A stretch of 64,000 nucleotides of DNA from an uncultured Prevotellaceae bacterium (GTDB lineage: Bacteria > Bacteroidota > Bacteroidia > Bacteroidales > Bacteroidaceae). Below the pieces are notes generated by a model, which had not been told where the DNA came from, searched no databases, and was given only the letters and a program-made list of their open reading frames with translations. Shown here one piece after another: positions 26,992-35,366 of this stretch. The position numbers were made by a program, and so were the translations under genes. The DNA lies in NCBI GenBank assembly GCA_902790625.1, contig CADASP010000003.1:124001-188000 (forward strand), written 5' to 3'. Each line of letters starts with the position of its first letter. The first letter of the stretch is position 1.

Positions 26992-27632
26992 TTACAAAAT
27001 ATGTATTCGACAGGGTCGCCGCAGCAGTGGGACTCTTGCTTGTGGCACCTCTCTTGGCGCTCATAGCTCTTTGGGTTCGACTGAAAATGCCAGAAGGGCG
27101 GGTGTTTTTCAGGCAGGTGCGTGTGGGAAGAAATGCCAGGTTGTTTACTATCTACAAGTTCCGTACGATGGAGGATTCTCCAGAACATGCCCCACATGTA
27201 CACAAGGCAGGTAGACTGCTCAGACGGTATAAACTTGACGAGTTGCCTGAATTGTGGAATGTGTTGAAGGGTGACATGAGTCTTGTGGGGCCGCGTCCCG
27301 ATGTACCAGGCTATGCCGACTGTCTGGAGGGTGTGGACCGCGAGCTGCTTCAACTGAGGCCGGGTATAACGGGACCAGCCACCATGAAGTACCGCGACGA
27401 GGAGGCACTGCTGGCTCATGTGCAGGAGGTGATTTGCGGTCAGGGGGAGATGGCAGACGGTAAGGGTGGCACAGTCCGTTCTGTACTGGAATATAACGAC
27501 AGGGTGATATGGCCTGACAAAGTGCGTATCAACCGTTACTACCTGCACCACTACTCATTCCGAAAGGATCTACAGATGATTGTATGCACCCTGCTGGGAA
27601 GAAGGATGGAGTATGGCGGAGAAACAATTTGA
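26988..27632 (+). CDS. Phosphoglycosyl transferase (second bacterial sugar transferase)
   Basis: A 214-residue enzyme of the same family as 24401. It has an N-terminal hydrophobic segment (about 8-27), VRVGRNARLFTIYKFRTM, YKLDELPELWNVLKGDMS with the catalytic Asp-Glu, LVGPRPDVPGY and RPGITGPATMKYRD. The start is GTG at 26988, overlapping the glycosyltransferase stop. Two initiating enzymes in one operon suggest two lipid-linked products or a paralogue acting on a different nucleotide sugar. Confidence 0.88.
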   Translation: MITKYVFDRVAAAVGLLLVAPLLALIALWVRLKMPEGRVFFRQVRVGRNARLFTIYKFRTMEDSPEHAPHVHKAGRLLRRYKLDELPELWNVLKGDMSLVGPRPDVPGYADCLEGVDRELLQLRPGITGPATMKYRDEEALLAHVQEVICGQGEMADGKGGTVRSVLEYNDRVIWPDKVRINRYYLHHYSFRKDLQMIVCTLLGRRMEYGGETI

Positions 27633-27800
27633 TGATGGAAGAAATGATGAGGTGATGACAAGATGGACTGACATCACGTCGTAGAACATGTCATATAGAA
27701 CACATGGTATGATGACAACTATCTATTTACCTTCGACAATGAATAATGGAAGGCGAATTAAATAGGAGTCACTATAAAATATTCAAACAAGCAATTGGAA

Positions 27801-29081
27801 ATGTCAGAAAGAAAACGAATCTACTTGTGCCTGGCTCACATGAGCGAGGCTGATTTGGAACTGAAGTATATCAAGGAGGCATTCGACACCAACTGGGTGG
27901 TGCCACTGGGTCCAAACGTGAATGGATTCGAGAAAGACTTGGAGGCCTTTGTAAATGAAGTCGCAGATGGCAAGGACAGACTCGAGAAACGAGTGGTGGC
28001 TTTGTCGAGCGGAACGGCTGCAGTGCATCTCGGACTGATTGCTGCGGGTGTTGGCCGTGGCGATGAGGTGATCGTGCAGAGCTTCACGTTCTGTGCTTCT
28101 ACGCATCCTGTCACCTATTTGGGGGCTACCCCTGTGCTGGTGGACTCAGAGCCGGACACGTGGAATATGGACATGGGTCTGCTGGAGGCGGCCATCAAGG
28201 ACAGAATAGAGAAGACGGGAAAGAAACCGAAAGCCATCGTGCCCGTGGCGCTCTATGGCATGCCGTATAAAGCGGACAAAATCATGGAGATTGCCAACCG
28301 CTATGAGATTCCCGTCGTGGAGGATGCCGCCGAAGGATTCGGTTCCAGATATAAGGGACAGGTGCTGGGCACGTTTGGCCGGTCGGGTGTGTTGTCGTTC
28401 AACGGCAACAAGATGATCACCACTTCTGGCGGTGGTGCTCTTATTACTGCCAACGAGGATGAGTGGCGTGAGGTGATGATGTATGCCACGCAGTATCGTG
28501 AGAGCTATCCCTATTACCAGCATGAGAAGATAGGCTACAACTATCGCATGTCGAACATCTGTGCTGGTATTGGCCGTGGCCAGATGACCGTGGTGAACGA
28601 CCACTTGGCGCACCATAAGCATGTGCAGAAGATGTATGAGGAGTTGTTGGCCGACGTGCCTGGCATCAAGGTGCACAGCCAGCCCGCAGGTGGCGACTAT
28701 GACTCGAATTATTGGCTCTGCACCATCACTATTGATGAGGACGTGAGGGTAAAGGGGCAGGAGAATGCCTACAAGAAAATCGTTACTGGCGCCATCGGTG
28801 GCGCTGCCGGTGTCATCCACGCTGCTTCGACGGCCACAACCGACTGCCAGCCGAATGACAATGTGGAGGCCATGCGCGTGGCCCTTGACAAAGCGAACGT
28901 TGAGGCCCGACCGGTGTGGAAGCCCATGCACAAGCAGCCCTGTTACAAGGATGTTCCTGCCTACGTGAATGGCGTCAGTGAGGGCATCTTCAAGGTGGGC
29001 ATGTGTCTGCCTGCAGGCCCATACGTCAGTGACGATGACGTGCGCTACATTGTTGATACCATAAAGGCTAACATATTATAA
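27801..29081 (+). CDS. DegT/DnrJ/EryC1-family sugar aminotransferase (PglE-like)
   Basis: About 426 residues from the ATG at 27801; the TTG at 27795 is rejected. Landmarks are ALSSGTAAVHLGL near 71, VVEDAAEGFGSRY near 171, and the PLP-binding Lys in LSFNGNKMITTSGGG near 200. The family forms 4-amino sugars from UDP- or dTDP-4-keto sugars with glutamate as amino donor. With the PglD-like acetyltransferase and PglC-like transferase in the same operon it fits a bacillosamine-type pathway, although the required 4,6-dehydratase is not in the window. It is the last gene of the locus, before a strong terminator. Confidence 0.88.
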   Translation: MSERKRIYLCLAHMSEADLELKYIKEAFDTNWVVPLGPNVNGFEKDLEAFVNEVADGKDRLEKRVVALSSGTAAVHLGLIAAGVGRGDEVIVQSFTFCASTHPVTYLGATPVLVDSEPDTWNMDMGLLEAAIKDRIEKTGKKPKAIVPVALYGMPYKADKIMEIANRYEIPVVEDAAEGFGSRYKGQVLGTFGRSGVLSFNGNKMITTSGGGALITANEDEWREVMMYATQYRESYPYYQHEKIGYNYRMSNICAGIGRGQMTVVNDHLAHHKHVQKMYEELLADVPGIKVHSQPAGGDYDSNYWLCTITIDEDVRVKGQENAYKKIVTGAIGGAAGVIHAASTATTDCQPNDNVEAMRVALDKANVEARPVWKPMHKQPCYKDVPAYVNGVSEGIFKVGMCLPAGPYVSDDDVRYIVDTIKANIL

Positions 29082-29120
29082 TCGCCCCATTTTTCGTATG
29101 CGATAGGGCATCTCCATACG

Positions 29121-29169
29121 AAAGCGGCAAGACGTGTTTCTCGCAATGGGAAACACGTCTTGCCGCTTT
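29121..29169 (+). terminator. Intrinsic terminator ending the polysaccharide operon
   Basis: A perfect 20-bp stem pairs 29121-29140 with 29150-29169 around a 9-base loop, followed by a T run on the + strand; the stem also has A residues on the other side. It lies between convergent genes ending at 29081 and 29218, so it can act in both directions. Confidence 0.92.
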
Positions 29170-29217
29170 TTGTTGTGACTGTATCCTTGGCCGGGAGGGC
29201 AGGGGAGTGGATGACGG

Positions 29218-30321
29218 TCAGCGGTATCGTTTTTTCAGCCTGAAGTTGAAACCTGCGTAGATGTTCATGGAGCCGAAAGTGTTGTTCGTGCGGAAGCGCG
29301 ACTTTCGGTAGTTGTTGGTGTGAACGATGAAGCTGGCACCGACATACCAGCGCATGTTGTTATAGACGATGCCGAAACGCCCGATGCCGTCGAGGTTGAC
29401 ATTCTCGAAGCTGAAGCCCTGCAGCTCGCTGCCCGCCATGTCGCTCGAACTCTTCTTGTAGGCCAGGGCCGCCTGTCCGCTGGCGGCGAGCAGCCAGTGG
29501 TGGGGCAGCACCCAGTTGTAGGCATAGCCCGCCGAGAGGCTGAAGTTGTCGTAGCTGACGTGGCGGAACATCAAACCCGAATCGAGTGGCACGGTGTTGA
29601 CTCCCATGTGGCGGTTGATGAGTCGTTGCAGTTGCTCGTGGTTCACGTCGAGCGAGTTCTTCGTATAGCCCAGCCCCGCCATCCACGATCCGCAGCTCAC
29701 CTTCTGCAGGGTGCTCTGACTGAAGGCGGCGGGATAGGAGAAGCGTCCGTGGTTGAAGATGTAATAAGCGTTGAAACCCGTGATGCCCGCCTTGACACCG
29801 TTGAAGGGCACCCCTTCGAGCATCGACGTGTTGACACCCTCGCCCAGACGTGCATCGCGCAGCTTGTAGTCGTTGCCCGTGCGACGGTAGAAGATGTCGA
29901 TGCCTATCTGCGAGCTGTAGATGCTCAGGTCGAGCTGCTGTTTGATACGCTCCAGGTTGATGCCGCCCAGCTCGAAGGTGTAGCCCAGAAAGAACCATTT
30001 CCAGCCGAAGTAAGGGCCAAGGCGCAGATTCATGTCGGGCGAGAACGTGATCGACTGCACATTGGGTGCGGCCGAGCGCAGAGTGTAGATGTCGTAGTTG
30101 TTGGTGGCTTGCAACATCACGGTGAAGATGTAGTGCTGCGGTTCGATGAACGTGGTATCCAGACGGTCGAAGCCTCGCACCGTGCGCCGCAGTGGTGTCA
30201 TCTTGTGGCGATGGGGGATGGTGTCGGCTTGCGCCCAGGTTTGCGCCACAGCGGGGCTGAATGAAAAAAGAAAAATGATAAATGATAAACTGAATAGTCT
30301 ACCAATCTTTTTTAGAACCAT
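29218..30321 (-). CDS. DUF4421-type outer-membrane/exported protein
   Basis: About 367 residues. The ATG at 30321 places a clean Sec signal peptide at the start (MVLKKIGRLFSLSFIIFLFS, cleaved near AQT), so upstream in-frame starts are rejected. The mature protein is rich in aromatic, alternating segments (LGPYFGWKWFFLGYTFELGG, GVKAGITGFNAYYIFNHGRF) and ends LKKRYR, as expected for a beta-barrel. It resembles the DUF4421 family of Bacteroidota; the role is unknown. An AT-rich repeat word found in the intergenic region also encodes part of the signal peptide. Confidence 0.8.
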   Translation of the reverse strand: MVLKKIGRLFSLSFIIFLFSFSPAVAQTWAQADTIPHRHKMTPLRRTVRGFDRLDTTFIEPQHYIFTVMLQATNNYDIYTLRSAAPNVQSITFSPDMNLRLGPYFGWKWFFLGYTFELGGINLERIKQQLDLSIYSSQIGIDIFYRRTGNDYKLRDARLGEGVNTSMLEGVPFNGVKAGITGFNAYYIFNHGRFSYPAAFSQSTLQKVSCGSWMAGLGYTKNSLDVNHEQLQRLINRHMGVNTVPLDSGLMFRHVSYDNFSLSAGYAYNWVLPHHWLLAASGQAALAYKKSSSDMAGSELQGFSFENVNLDGIGRFGIVYNNMRWYVGASFIVHTNNYRKSRFRTNNTFGSMNIYAGFNFRLKKRYR

Positions 30322-30392
30322 ACTCCTGGCACCCCTTTGGGCGCAGCCTTTATCATTTGTCATTTATCATTTGTCGTTTAGGGCGCAGCCCG

Positions 30393-31376
30393 CTACAGCT
30401 TTCCTAATATCCTGTCGAGCACCCAGTTGGTGGGGGTGGCCGATACGCTGGTGCAAGCGCAGAGGCCAAAGCCCTGCAGGTGCTCGATGACGCTCTTGAT
30501 GATGGGGAACTGTACGTAGGGCGGGTTGGGCACCTCGATGAGTTCGGTGCCATGGCTGGTGTGTAGCTCGATGGGGGCGTAGTTGAACACCGAGAAGGCC
30601 ATCGACCCTTGTGTGCCCACAATGAGGATGCGGTCGGTGCGTGCGCTCTCGTGGGCCACAAAGCTCCACGAGCCGCTGCCCGGCACGCCATTCTCGAACT
30701 GGAAGACGGCGCTCACCGAGTCCTCGGCCGTGTAGAGGTGTCCGCGGTTGGTGCAGATGCCGTGGGCGTCGAGGATAACGCCGAAGATGTGTTGCAGCAG
30801 GTCGAGCTGATGTGGGGCCAGGTCGTAGAAGTAGCCGCCGCCGCTGATGGCGGGCTGCAGCCGCCAGGGTAGCGTCTCGGGGTGGGCATAGTCGAGCTGT
30901 CGTGGTGGCACGGCAAAGCGCACCTGCACGTTCACCGTCTGACCGATGATGCCCTGGTCGATGATGTCCTTCACGCGCTGGAAGTAGGGCAGATAGCGGC
31001 GGTAGTAGGCCACGAAGCAGGGCTGCCCCGTCTGCTCGCTCACATAGTTGATGCGGGCACAGTCGTCGTAGGTCGAGGCCAGCGGCTTCTCCACATAAAC
31101 AGGCTTACCCGCCCTCATGGCCATGATGGCAAAGGTGGCGTGACTCGATGGCGGCGTGGCCACGTAGACGGCGTTCACCTCAGGGTCGAGGATGAGCTGC
31201 TGGGCATCGGTGTACCATCGTGGCACCCCATGGCGCTCGGCATACGAGCGGGCTTTCTGCTCGGTGCGGCTCATCACGGCCACCACGCTACTGCCTTCCA
31301 CCTCGCTGAAGGCGGGGCCGCTCTTCAGCTCGCACACCTCGCCGCAGCCGATGAATCCCCATTTCAGAAGCTTCAT
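30393..31376 (-). CDS. Gfo/Idh/MocA-family NAD(P)-dependent oxidoreductase
   Basis: About 327 residues from the ATG at 31376, which follows a promoter at normal spacing. WGFIGCGEV at the N-terminus is the dinucleotide-binding motif. The EKPLA motif (about 97-101) carries the catalytic Lys, and the remainder is the alpha/beta substrate domain of glucose-fructose oxidoreductase relatives. It likely oxidises or reduces a sugar or inositol-type substrate in the cytoplasm. It is transcribed divergently from the gene at 31482. Confidence 0.88.
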   Translation of the reverse strand: MKLLKWGFIGCGEVCELKSGPAFSEVEGSSVVAVMSRTEQKARSYAERHGVPRWYTDAQQLILDPEVNAVYVATPPSSHATFAIMAMRAGKPVYVEKPLASTYDDCARINYVSEQTGQPCFVAYYRRYLPYFQRVKDIIDQGIIGQTVNVQVRFAVPPRQLDYAHPETLPWRLQPAISGGGYFYDLAPHQLDLLQHIFGVILDAHGICTNRGHLYTAEDSVSAVFQFENGVPGSGSWSFVAHESARTDRILIVGTQGSMAFSVFNYAPIELHTSHGTELIEVPNPPYVQFPIIKSVIEHLQGFGLCACTSVSATPTNWVLDRILGKL

Positions 31377-31397
31377 GATTTCCGTTTTTCGCTTTTC

Positions 31398-31467
31398 GCG
31401 TGCAAAGGTACGAAAAAAAGTTAGGAGTAGGGAGTTACTCCTAACTTTTTTTCGTACCTTTGCACGC
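31398..31467. promoter_or_regulatory. Mirror-symmetric divergent promoter
   Basis: A perfect 30-bp inverted repeat (31398-31427 with 31438-31467, 10-base loop) contains a TACCTTTG -7 box on each strand: 31455-31462 for the + gene and the mirror image at 31403-31410 for the - gene. The ATGs follow about 20-27 bases after each box. The inner arms are the GTTAGGAG word found in repeat arrays elsewhere in the window. Confidence 0.82.
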
Positions 31468-31481
31468 AAATTACAGTTGTT

Positions 31482-32219
31482 ATGGAAAAGAAGAACGAAC
31501 TCTCAGCACACCGTGCACGTAGTATTCAGGCTGTCTTAGGCGACGGCTTTCGGCTCTACATACAGAACTTTTGGCGACTGGTGCGCTCGTCGTGGATGCA
31601 GGCCATCATCTACGCCCTTGTGTTTGGCGGTGCCTACACCTGCTTCTTCATGCTTCTGCTGCCCCGTCTGCTGGGGTCGGAGGTCAGCGGTCTGTCGTCG
31701 GTTGTAGGTTGGCCATTGGCCATTGTCAGTTGTCTGTTGGCGGTCATCGTCTTTGCCTTTGCCGGAGGCTTCGCACCCCTGAAGGAGCATTGGCTGACGG
31801 GTGCCATCACTCGGCCCGCCCATTGGTGGGGACGCTGGCCGTGGCGGCTCACCGTCAGAGGTCTGGCTCGTTTGCCCCGCATGCTATGGACCGTCATACG
31901 TGGCAAGCAGTTGGGAAGCCTCGTCACTGTGTCGCTGGTCATGTTTCTGGTGGTGCTGGTGCTCACAGTCATTTTGCAGTTGCCCGCCGTCATCTTAGGT
32001 CTGGCCAATGTTGAGGCCCAGGTGGGGCTGGCCGCCGGCGATGCCGTCGATATGCCCGAGAACCTCTGGCTGATTAATGTCGCCACCTTCTCCGTCTGCT
32101 CGTTGCTGCAGGCCTATATCCACCTCGGCACCCTCTTCCCCCTCTACTACATCTGGCGCAACGCCGTTTTTGGGCTCAGGGGCAAAGGAGCAGAAGGAGA
32201 AGACTCACAAAACTCCTAA
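31482..32219 (+). CDS. Integral membrane protein of unknown function
   Basis: A 245-residue protein with about five hydrophobic helices (around 40-65, 75-95, 145-172, 195-225) and short polar ends. The N-terminus (MEKKNELSAHRARSIQAVLG) and the LGTLFPLYYIWRNAVFG segment near the C-terminus recur in Bacteroidota membrane proteins of unknown function. It is expressed from the divergent promoter. No transport or enzymatic motif is visible. Confidence 0.7.
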   Translation: MEKKNELSAHRARSIQAVLGDGFRLYIQNFWRLVRSSWMQAIIYALVFGGAYTCFFMLLLPRLLGSEVSGLSSVVGWPLAIVSCLLAVIVFAFAGGFAPLKEHWLTGAITRPAHWWGRWPWRLTVRGLARLPRMLWTVIRGKQLGSLVTVSLVMFLVVLVLTVILQLPAVILGLANVEAQVGLAAGDAVDMPENLWLINVATFSVCSLLQAYIHLGTLFPLYYIWRNAVFGLRGKGAEGEDSQNS

Positions 32220-32418
32220 ACTCCTTAGCAATGGGAAAAAACGAATAGTTGCGGTTGAAGGAAATCTTGAAAGTAAACAGAAAATACAGCTTGTTTAAGA
32301 AACGAATTTGAATAATCGATATTATTCTTTTCACGAATAAGTATAAATATGTTTATCCGTAAAGAAGTGCAATTGACGCTTCACCGTCTTTTCAACCGTA
32401 CCTTCGAAAAATATTGGG

Positions 32419-32645
32419 ACGATGATGAACGCGAAAGCGCCCCGAAAGGGCAATAAGCGCATAGCCCAGGGCATCGCCCTGAGTATGCTCGAGGGGAGCG
32501 TGAAACGCCCTGAAAGGGCAAAAGCCCTCCCTTTTCCCATAGGAAATATCATGCTTTTGCCCCTTCAGGGCGATGGTTGCACATACAAACTACCCAGGAC
32601 GATGCCCTGGGCTATGAGCTTTTTGGCCTTTCAGGCCGCCGTCCA
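32419..32645. repeat. Bacteroidota-type palindromic repeat cluster in a 489-base gap
   Basis: Several short inverted words alternate here: GCCCCGAAAGGGCAA, GCCCAGGGCATCGCCCTG, CGCCCTGAAAGGGCAAAAGC, GCCCCTTCAGGGCGATGG and GATGCCCTGGGCTATGAGC. They form nested hairpins and match the look of a repeat class spread through Bacteroidota intergenic regions. No gene is supported between 32219 and 32709. Confidence 0.75.
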
Positions 32646-32708
32646 ACAATACTTTAATCGTTCCATATTATTATGTAGAATATAAAAACTTCCAAGAAAG
32701 AACAGATA

Positions 32709-33821
32709 ATGAAACAGCGCATACTTTTTATTGATCGCGACGGCACACTGGTGGAAGAACCTCACGACGAGCAGGTGGATGCCATCGAGAAGATTCGTTT
32801 CAAGCCCGGCGTGTTCCGCTGGCTGGGACTGATAGCCGAGCGCACCGACTATCGGCTGGTGATGGTGAGCAACCAAGACGGTCTGGGCACCGACTCTTTT
32901 CCCGAGGACACCTTCTGGCCCGCCCACAACTTCATCCTCGACGCCCTGCGCGGCGAGGGCATCGTGTTCGACGACATCCTCGTCGACCCCCATTTCCCCG
33001 AAGACAACGCCCCCACACGCAAGCCCGGCACGGGGCTGGTGCAGAAGTACATCGACGATGTGGAGCACTACGACATCGCTGGCAGCTACGTCATCGGCGA
33101 CCGCGAAACCGACCGTCTCTTCGCACAGAACATTGGGTGCAAAGCCCTTATCATAGATTCCACACCACAAGGTTCAACGTCCAACGTTCAACGTCCAACG
33201 TCCTTCGGTTGGCAGCAGGTGGCCGAAACCGTCATTGATGGTGAGCGGCGGGCCAGCGTGCGACGCACCACCAAGGAGACCGACATCTACGTGGAGCTGG
33301 CCTTGGACGGGCAGGGCACCTGCCACATCGACACGGGTCTGGGATTCTTCGACCACATGCTGGAGCAGATAGGCCGTCATGGCGGCATCGACCTCGACAT
33401 CCATGTGAAGGGTGATTTGAACGTCGACGAGCACCACACCATCGAGGACACCGCCCTCGCCTTGGGCGACTGCCTGCGCCAGGCCTTGGGCAGCAAGCGC
33501 GGCATTGAGCGCTACGGATTCTCGTTGCCCATGGACGACTGCCAGGCCATCGTCAGCCTCGACTTCGGAGGCCGTCCGTGGCTCGTCTGGCAGACCGAGT
33601 TCCACCGTGAACGCATTGGCGACGTGCCCACCGAGATGTTCTTGCATTTCTTCAAGAGTCTCAGCGATGCCGCCCTGATGAACCTCTACGTTCATGCCGA
33701 GGGGCAGAACGAGCATCACAAGATTGAGGCTATCTTCAAGGCCTTGGCGCGCAGTCTGCGCCAGGCTGTCCGCCGCGATGTCTTCCGCTATCAGCTGCCC
33801 AGTACCAAGGGGGTGCTTTAG
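32709..33821 (+). CDS. hisB: Bifunctional histidinol-phosphatase / imidazoleglycerol-phosphate dehydratase
   Basis: A 370-residue fusion. The N-terminal HAD phosphatase has [12 protein letters not shown] (nucleophile Asp9, acid Asp11) and a zinc-loop-like segment around [14 protein letters not shown]. The C-terminal dehydratase starts near 178 and has [28 protein letters not shown] and [11 protein letters not shown] with the metal-binding His and Glu residues. It carries out the sixth and eighth steps of histidine synthesis. No other his gene is in the window. The interdomain linker (about 155-166) is encoded by a tandem repeat of a TTCAACGTCCAACG word, an in-frame insertion of an intergenic-type repeat. 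Confidence 0.93.
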   Translation: MKQRILFIDRDGTLVEEPHDEQVDAIEKIRFKPGVFRWLGLIAERTDYRLVMVSNQDGLGTDSFPEDTFWPAHNFILDALRGEGIVFDDILVDPHFPEDNAPTRKPGTGLVQKYIDDVEHYDIAGSYVIGDRETDRLFAQNIGCKALIIDSTPQGSTSNVQRPTSFGWQQVAETVIDGERRASVRRTTKETDIYVELALDGQGTCHIDTGLGFFDHMLEQIGRHGGIDLDIHVKGDLNVDEHHTIEDTALALGDCLRQALGSKRGIERYGFSLPMDDCQAIVSLDFGGRPWLVWQTEFHRERIGDVPTEMFLHFFKSLSDAALMNLYVHAEGQNEHHKIEAIFKALARSLRQAVRRDVFRYQLPSTKGVL

Positions 33822-33934
33822 AGTTAGGAGTTAGGAGTTAGAAGTTAGGAGTTAGAAGTTAGGAGTTAGAAGTTAGGAGTTGGGAGGTCTCTCGCAGTTT
33901 TTAACTCCTAACTCCTAACTCTTAACTCCTAACT
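33822..33934. repeat. GTTAGGAG octamer array with inverted arm, likely bidirectional terminator
   Basis: After the hisB stop the sequence is a tandem array of the octamer GTTAGGAG (some units GTTAGAAG). After a short spacer comes its reverse complement (AACTCCTAACTCC). The two arms can form a long hairpin between the convergent hisB and rlmH genes. Related arrays lie at 35328-35352 and 58711-58888. Confidence 0.8.
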
Positions 33935-34405
33935 CTATTCGTGGTGATACGGCTCACCCTTGATGATGGTGCAGGCGCGGTAGAGCTGTTCTACGAAAAC
34001 CAGCCGAACCATTTGGTGCGAGAATGTCAGGCGCGACAACGACAACTGTTCGTTGGCTCGCGCATATACTTGGGGCGAAAAACCGTATGGGCCACCGATG
34101 ACGAACACCAGACGTCGGGCTGTGGCCTGTTTGCGTTGTAGCCATGCCGCCAGCTCCAAGCTCCGCATCTCGCTCCCGTGCTCGTCGAGCAGCACCACCA
34201 CGTCGCTGGGCTGCAGTTGGCGCATGATCAGCTCGCCCTCGGCTTGCTTCTGCTGCTCTTCCGATAGGTTTTTCGTGTTTTTAAGTTCGGGAATCACAAT
34301 CATCCCGAAGGGCATATAGTGGCCTATGCGCTCGGCATAGTCGTTGATGCCCGCCACGAAATGTTTATTGGCCGTGCGGCCCACCATCAACAGCTCCGTC
34401 TTCAT
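33935..34405 (-). CDS. rlmH: 23S rRNA (pseudouridine1915-N3)-methyltransferase
   Basis: A 156-residue SPOUT methyltransferase of the expected length. FVIGGPYGFSPQVYARA is the SAM-binding knot, and LSLSRLTFSHQMVRLVFVEQ and the terminal YRACTIIKGEPYHHE are diagnostic for RlmH. It methylates pseudouridine 1915 in helix 69 of 23S rRNA. The gene has its own short upstream region with a tandem repeat on the far side. Confidence 0.95.
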   Translation of the reverse strand: MKTELLMVGRTANKHFVAGINDYAERIGHYMPFGMIVIPELKNTKNLSEEQQKQAEGELIMRQLQPSDVVVLLDEHGSEMRSLELAAWLQRKQATARRLVFVIGGPYGFSPQVYARANEQLSLSRLTFSHQMVRLVFVEQLYRACTIIKGEPYHHE

Positions 34406-34441
34406 CGTCGTTCTTGGATAGTTGTCTATGAACAGTGCAAT

Positions 34442-34497
34442 CTCTCACCACTCACCTCTCACCACTCACCTCTCACCACTCACCTCTTACCACTCAC
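34442..34497. repeat. Four-copy 14-bp tandem repeat
   Basis: The unit CTCTCACCACTCAC is repeated at 34442, 34456, 34470 and 34484 (last unit with one change). The final unit overlaps the 3' end of the pantothenate kinase gene and supplies its stop codon. A related word is found in frame inside the isomerase-like gene at 55407-55446. Confidence 0.85.
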
Positions 34498-35318
34498 TTC
34501 TTGCCATACGCCAGCGCGGCGCCGATGGCTGTGCAATACTCCGAGAACTTGGGGATGTGGAAGCGAACACCGTAGAGCCGCTCCAGTGCGGGGAACACCT
34601 CTTTGCACTGGGGCAACAGCGATAGGTTGCCAATGAGCACCATGTCGCGACAGCCGGTGCCCTGTGCTGCCAGCACGGCCGCCGAGCCGATGCTCTGCAG
34701 CACCATCGAGATGATGCCGCATGCGATGTCCTCTCTGGAGACGTCGTTTTGTGCACGGGCGAAGATGCTGGCCGTGGCCTCCATGGGCAGTCCGGGCAAC
34801 GGCTGTGCCGAGATGTCGCCGATGAGCAGGTTCACGTGCCTGATGTCGCCCTGCATGGCCAGTGCCGACACCTGCTTGATGTCGCTCGTGTTCAGCATGA
34901 TGCGCGACAGGCCCTGTAGCGTTCCGCCGCCGATGCCGATGCCGCCGATGTGGCGGATGTCGTTGCCGCCCTGGCACATCACAAACGAGGTGCCCGTGCC
35001 CATCGACACCACCATGGCGTGGTCCAGATGGCTCTCGTAGATGGCACCCAGCGCGTCGGCCACAAACTCGTCGCAGCGGCTTGTGGCCACGCCATACACA
35101 TCGTTCTTCACATAGGCCGCACCGACGCCCGTCAGCATCACATGCTCCACGTTGCCCAGCTCAATGTTGTTGTCGTGCAGATACTTGCCAAAGGCCCCAT
35201 AGAGCGAGGTGATGGGGTCGGCGGCACTGATGCGCAGTGGGGCCGACGGTTTGCCGTCGACCAAGCCTACAATCTTCGTGGTGGAGATACCCACGTCTAT
35301 TCCAATGATGATTCCCAT
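34494..35318 (-). CDS. coaW: Type II pantothenate kinase
   Basis: A 274-residue ASKHA-fold kinase. GIDVGISTTKIVGL near 6-19 is the phosphate-1 motif, SMGTGTSFV near 132 the second phosphate motif, and GGTLQGLSRIML follows. This matches staphylococcal-type PanK and similar Bacteroidota proteins. It phosphorylates pantothenate in the first step of CoA synthesis. The stop codon lies inside the 14-bp tandem repeat, so the C-terminus is probably set by the repeat. Confidence 0.87.
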   Translation of the reverse strand: MGIIIGIDVGISTTKIVGLVDGKPSAPLRISAADPITSLYGAFGKYLHDNNIELGNVEHVMLTGVGAAYVKNDVYGVATSRCDEFVADALGAIYESHLDHAMVVSMGTGTSFVMCQGGNDIRHIGGIGIGGGTLQGLSRIMLNTSDIKQVSALAMQGDIRHVNLLIGDISAQPLPGLPMEATASIFARAQNDVSREDIACGIISMVLQSIGSAAVLAAQGTGCRDMVLIGNLSLLPQCKEVFPALERLYGVRFHIPKFSEYCTAIGAALAYGKK

Positions 35319-35366
35319 TTTATTTGAGTTAGAAATTAGGAGTTAGGAGTTCTTGCTACTTCACAC

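Noticed and set aside
29320..30264. A 314-codon open frame on the + strand opposite the DUF4421 gene
   Set aside because: It is an antisense shadow of a GC-rich gene. The minus strand has a signal peptide and barrel-like strands, the + frame has neither.
33822..33934. Octamer array as a CRISPR or origin iterons
   Set aside because: Units are too short and irregular, an inverted arm follows, and the location between convergent genes fits a terminator.
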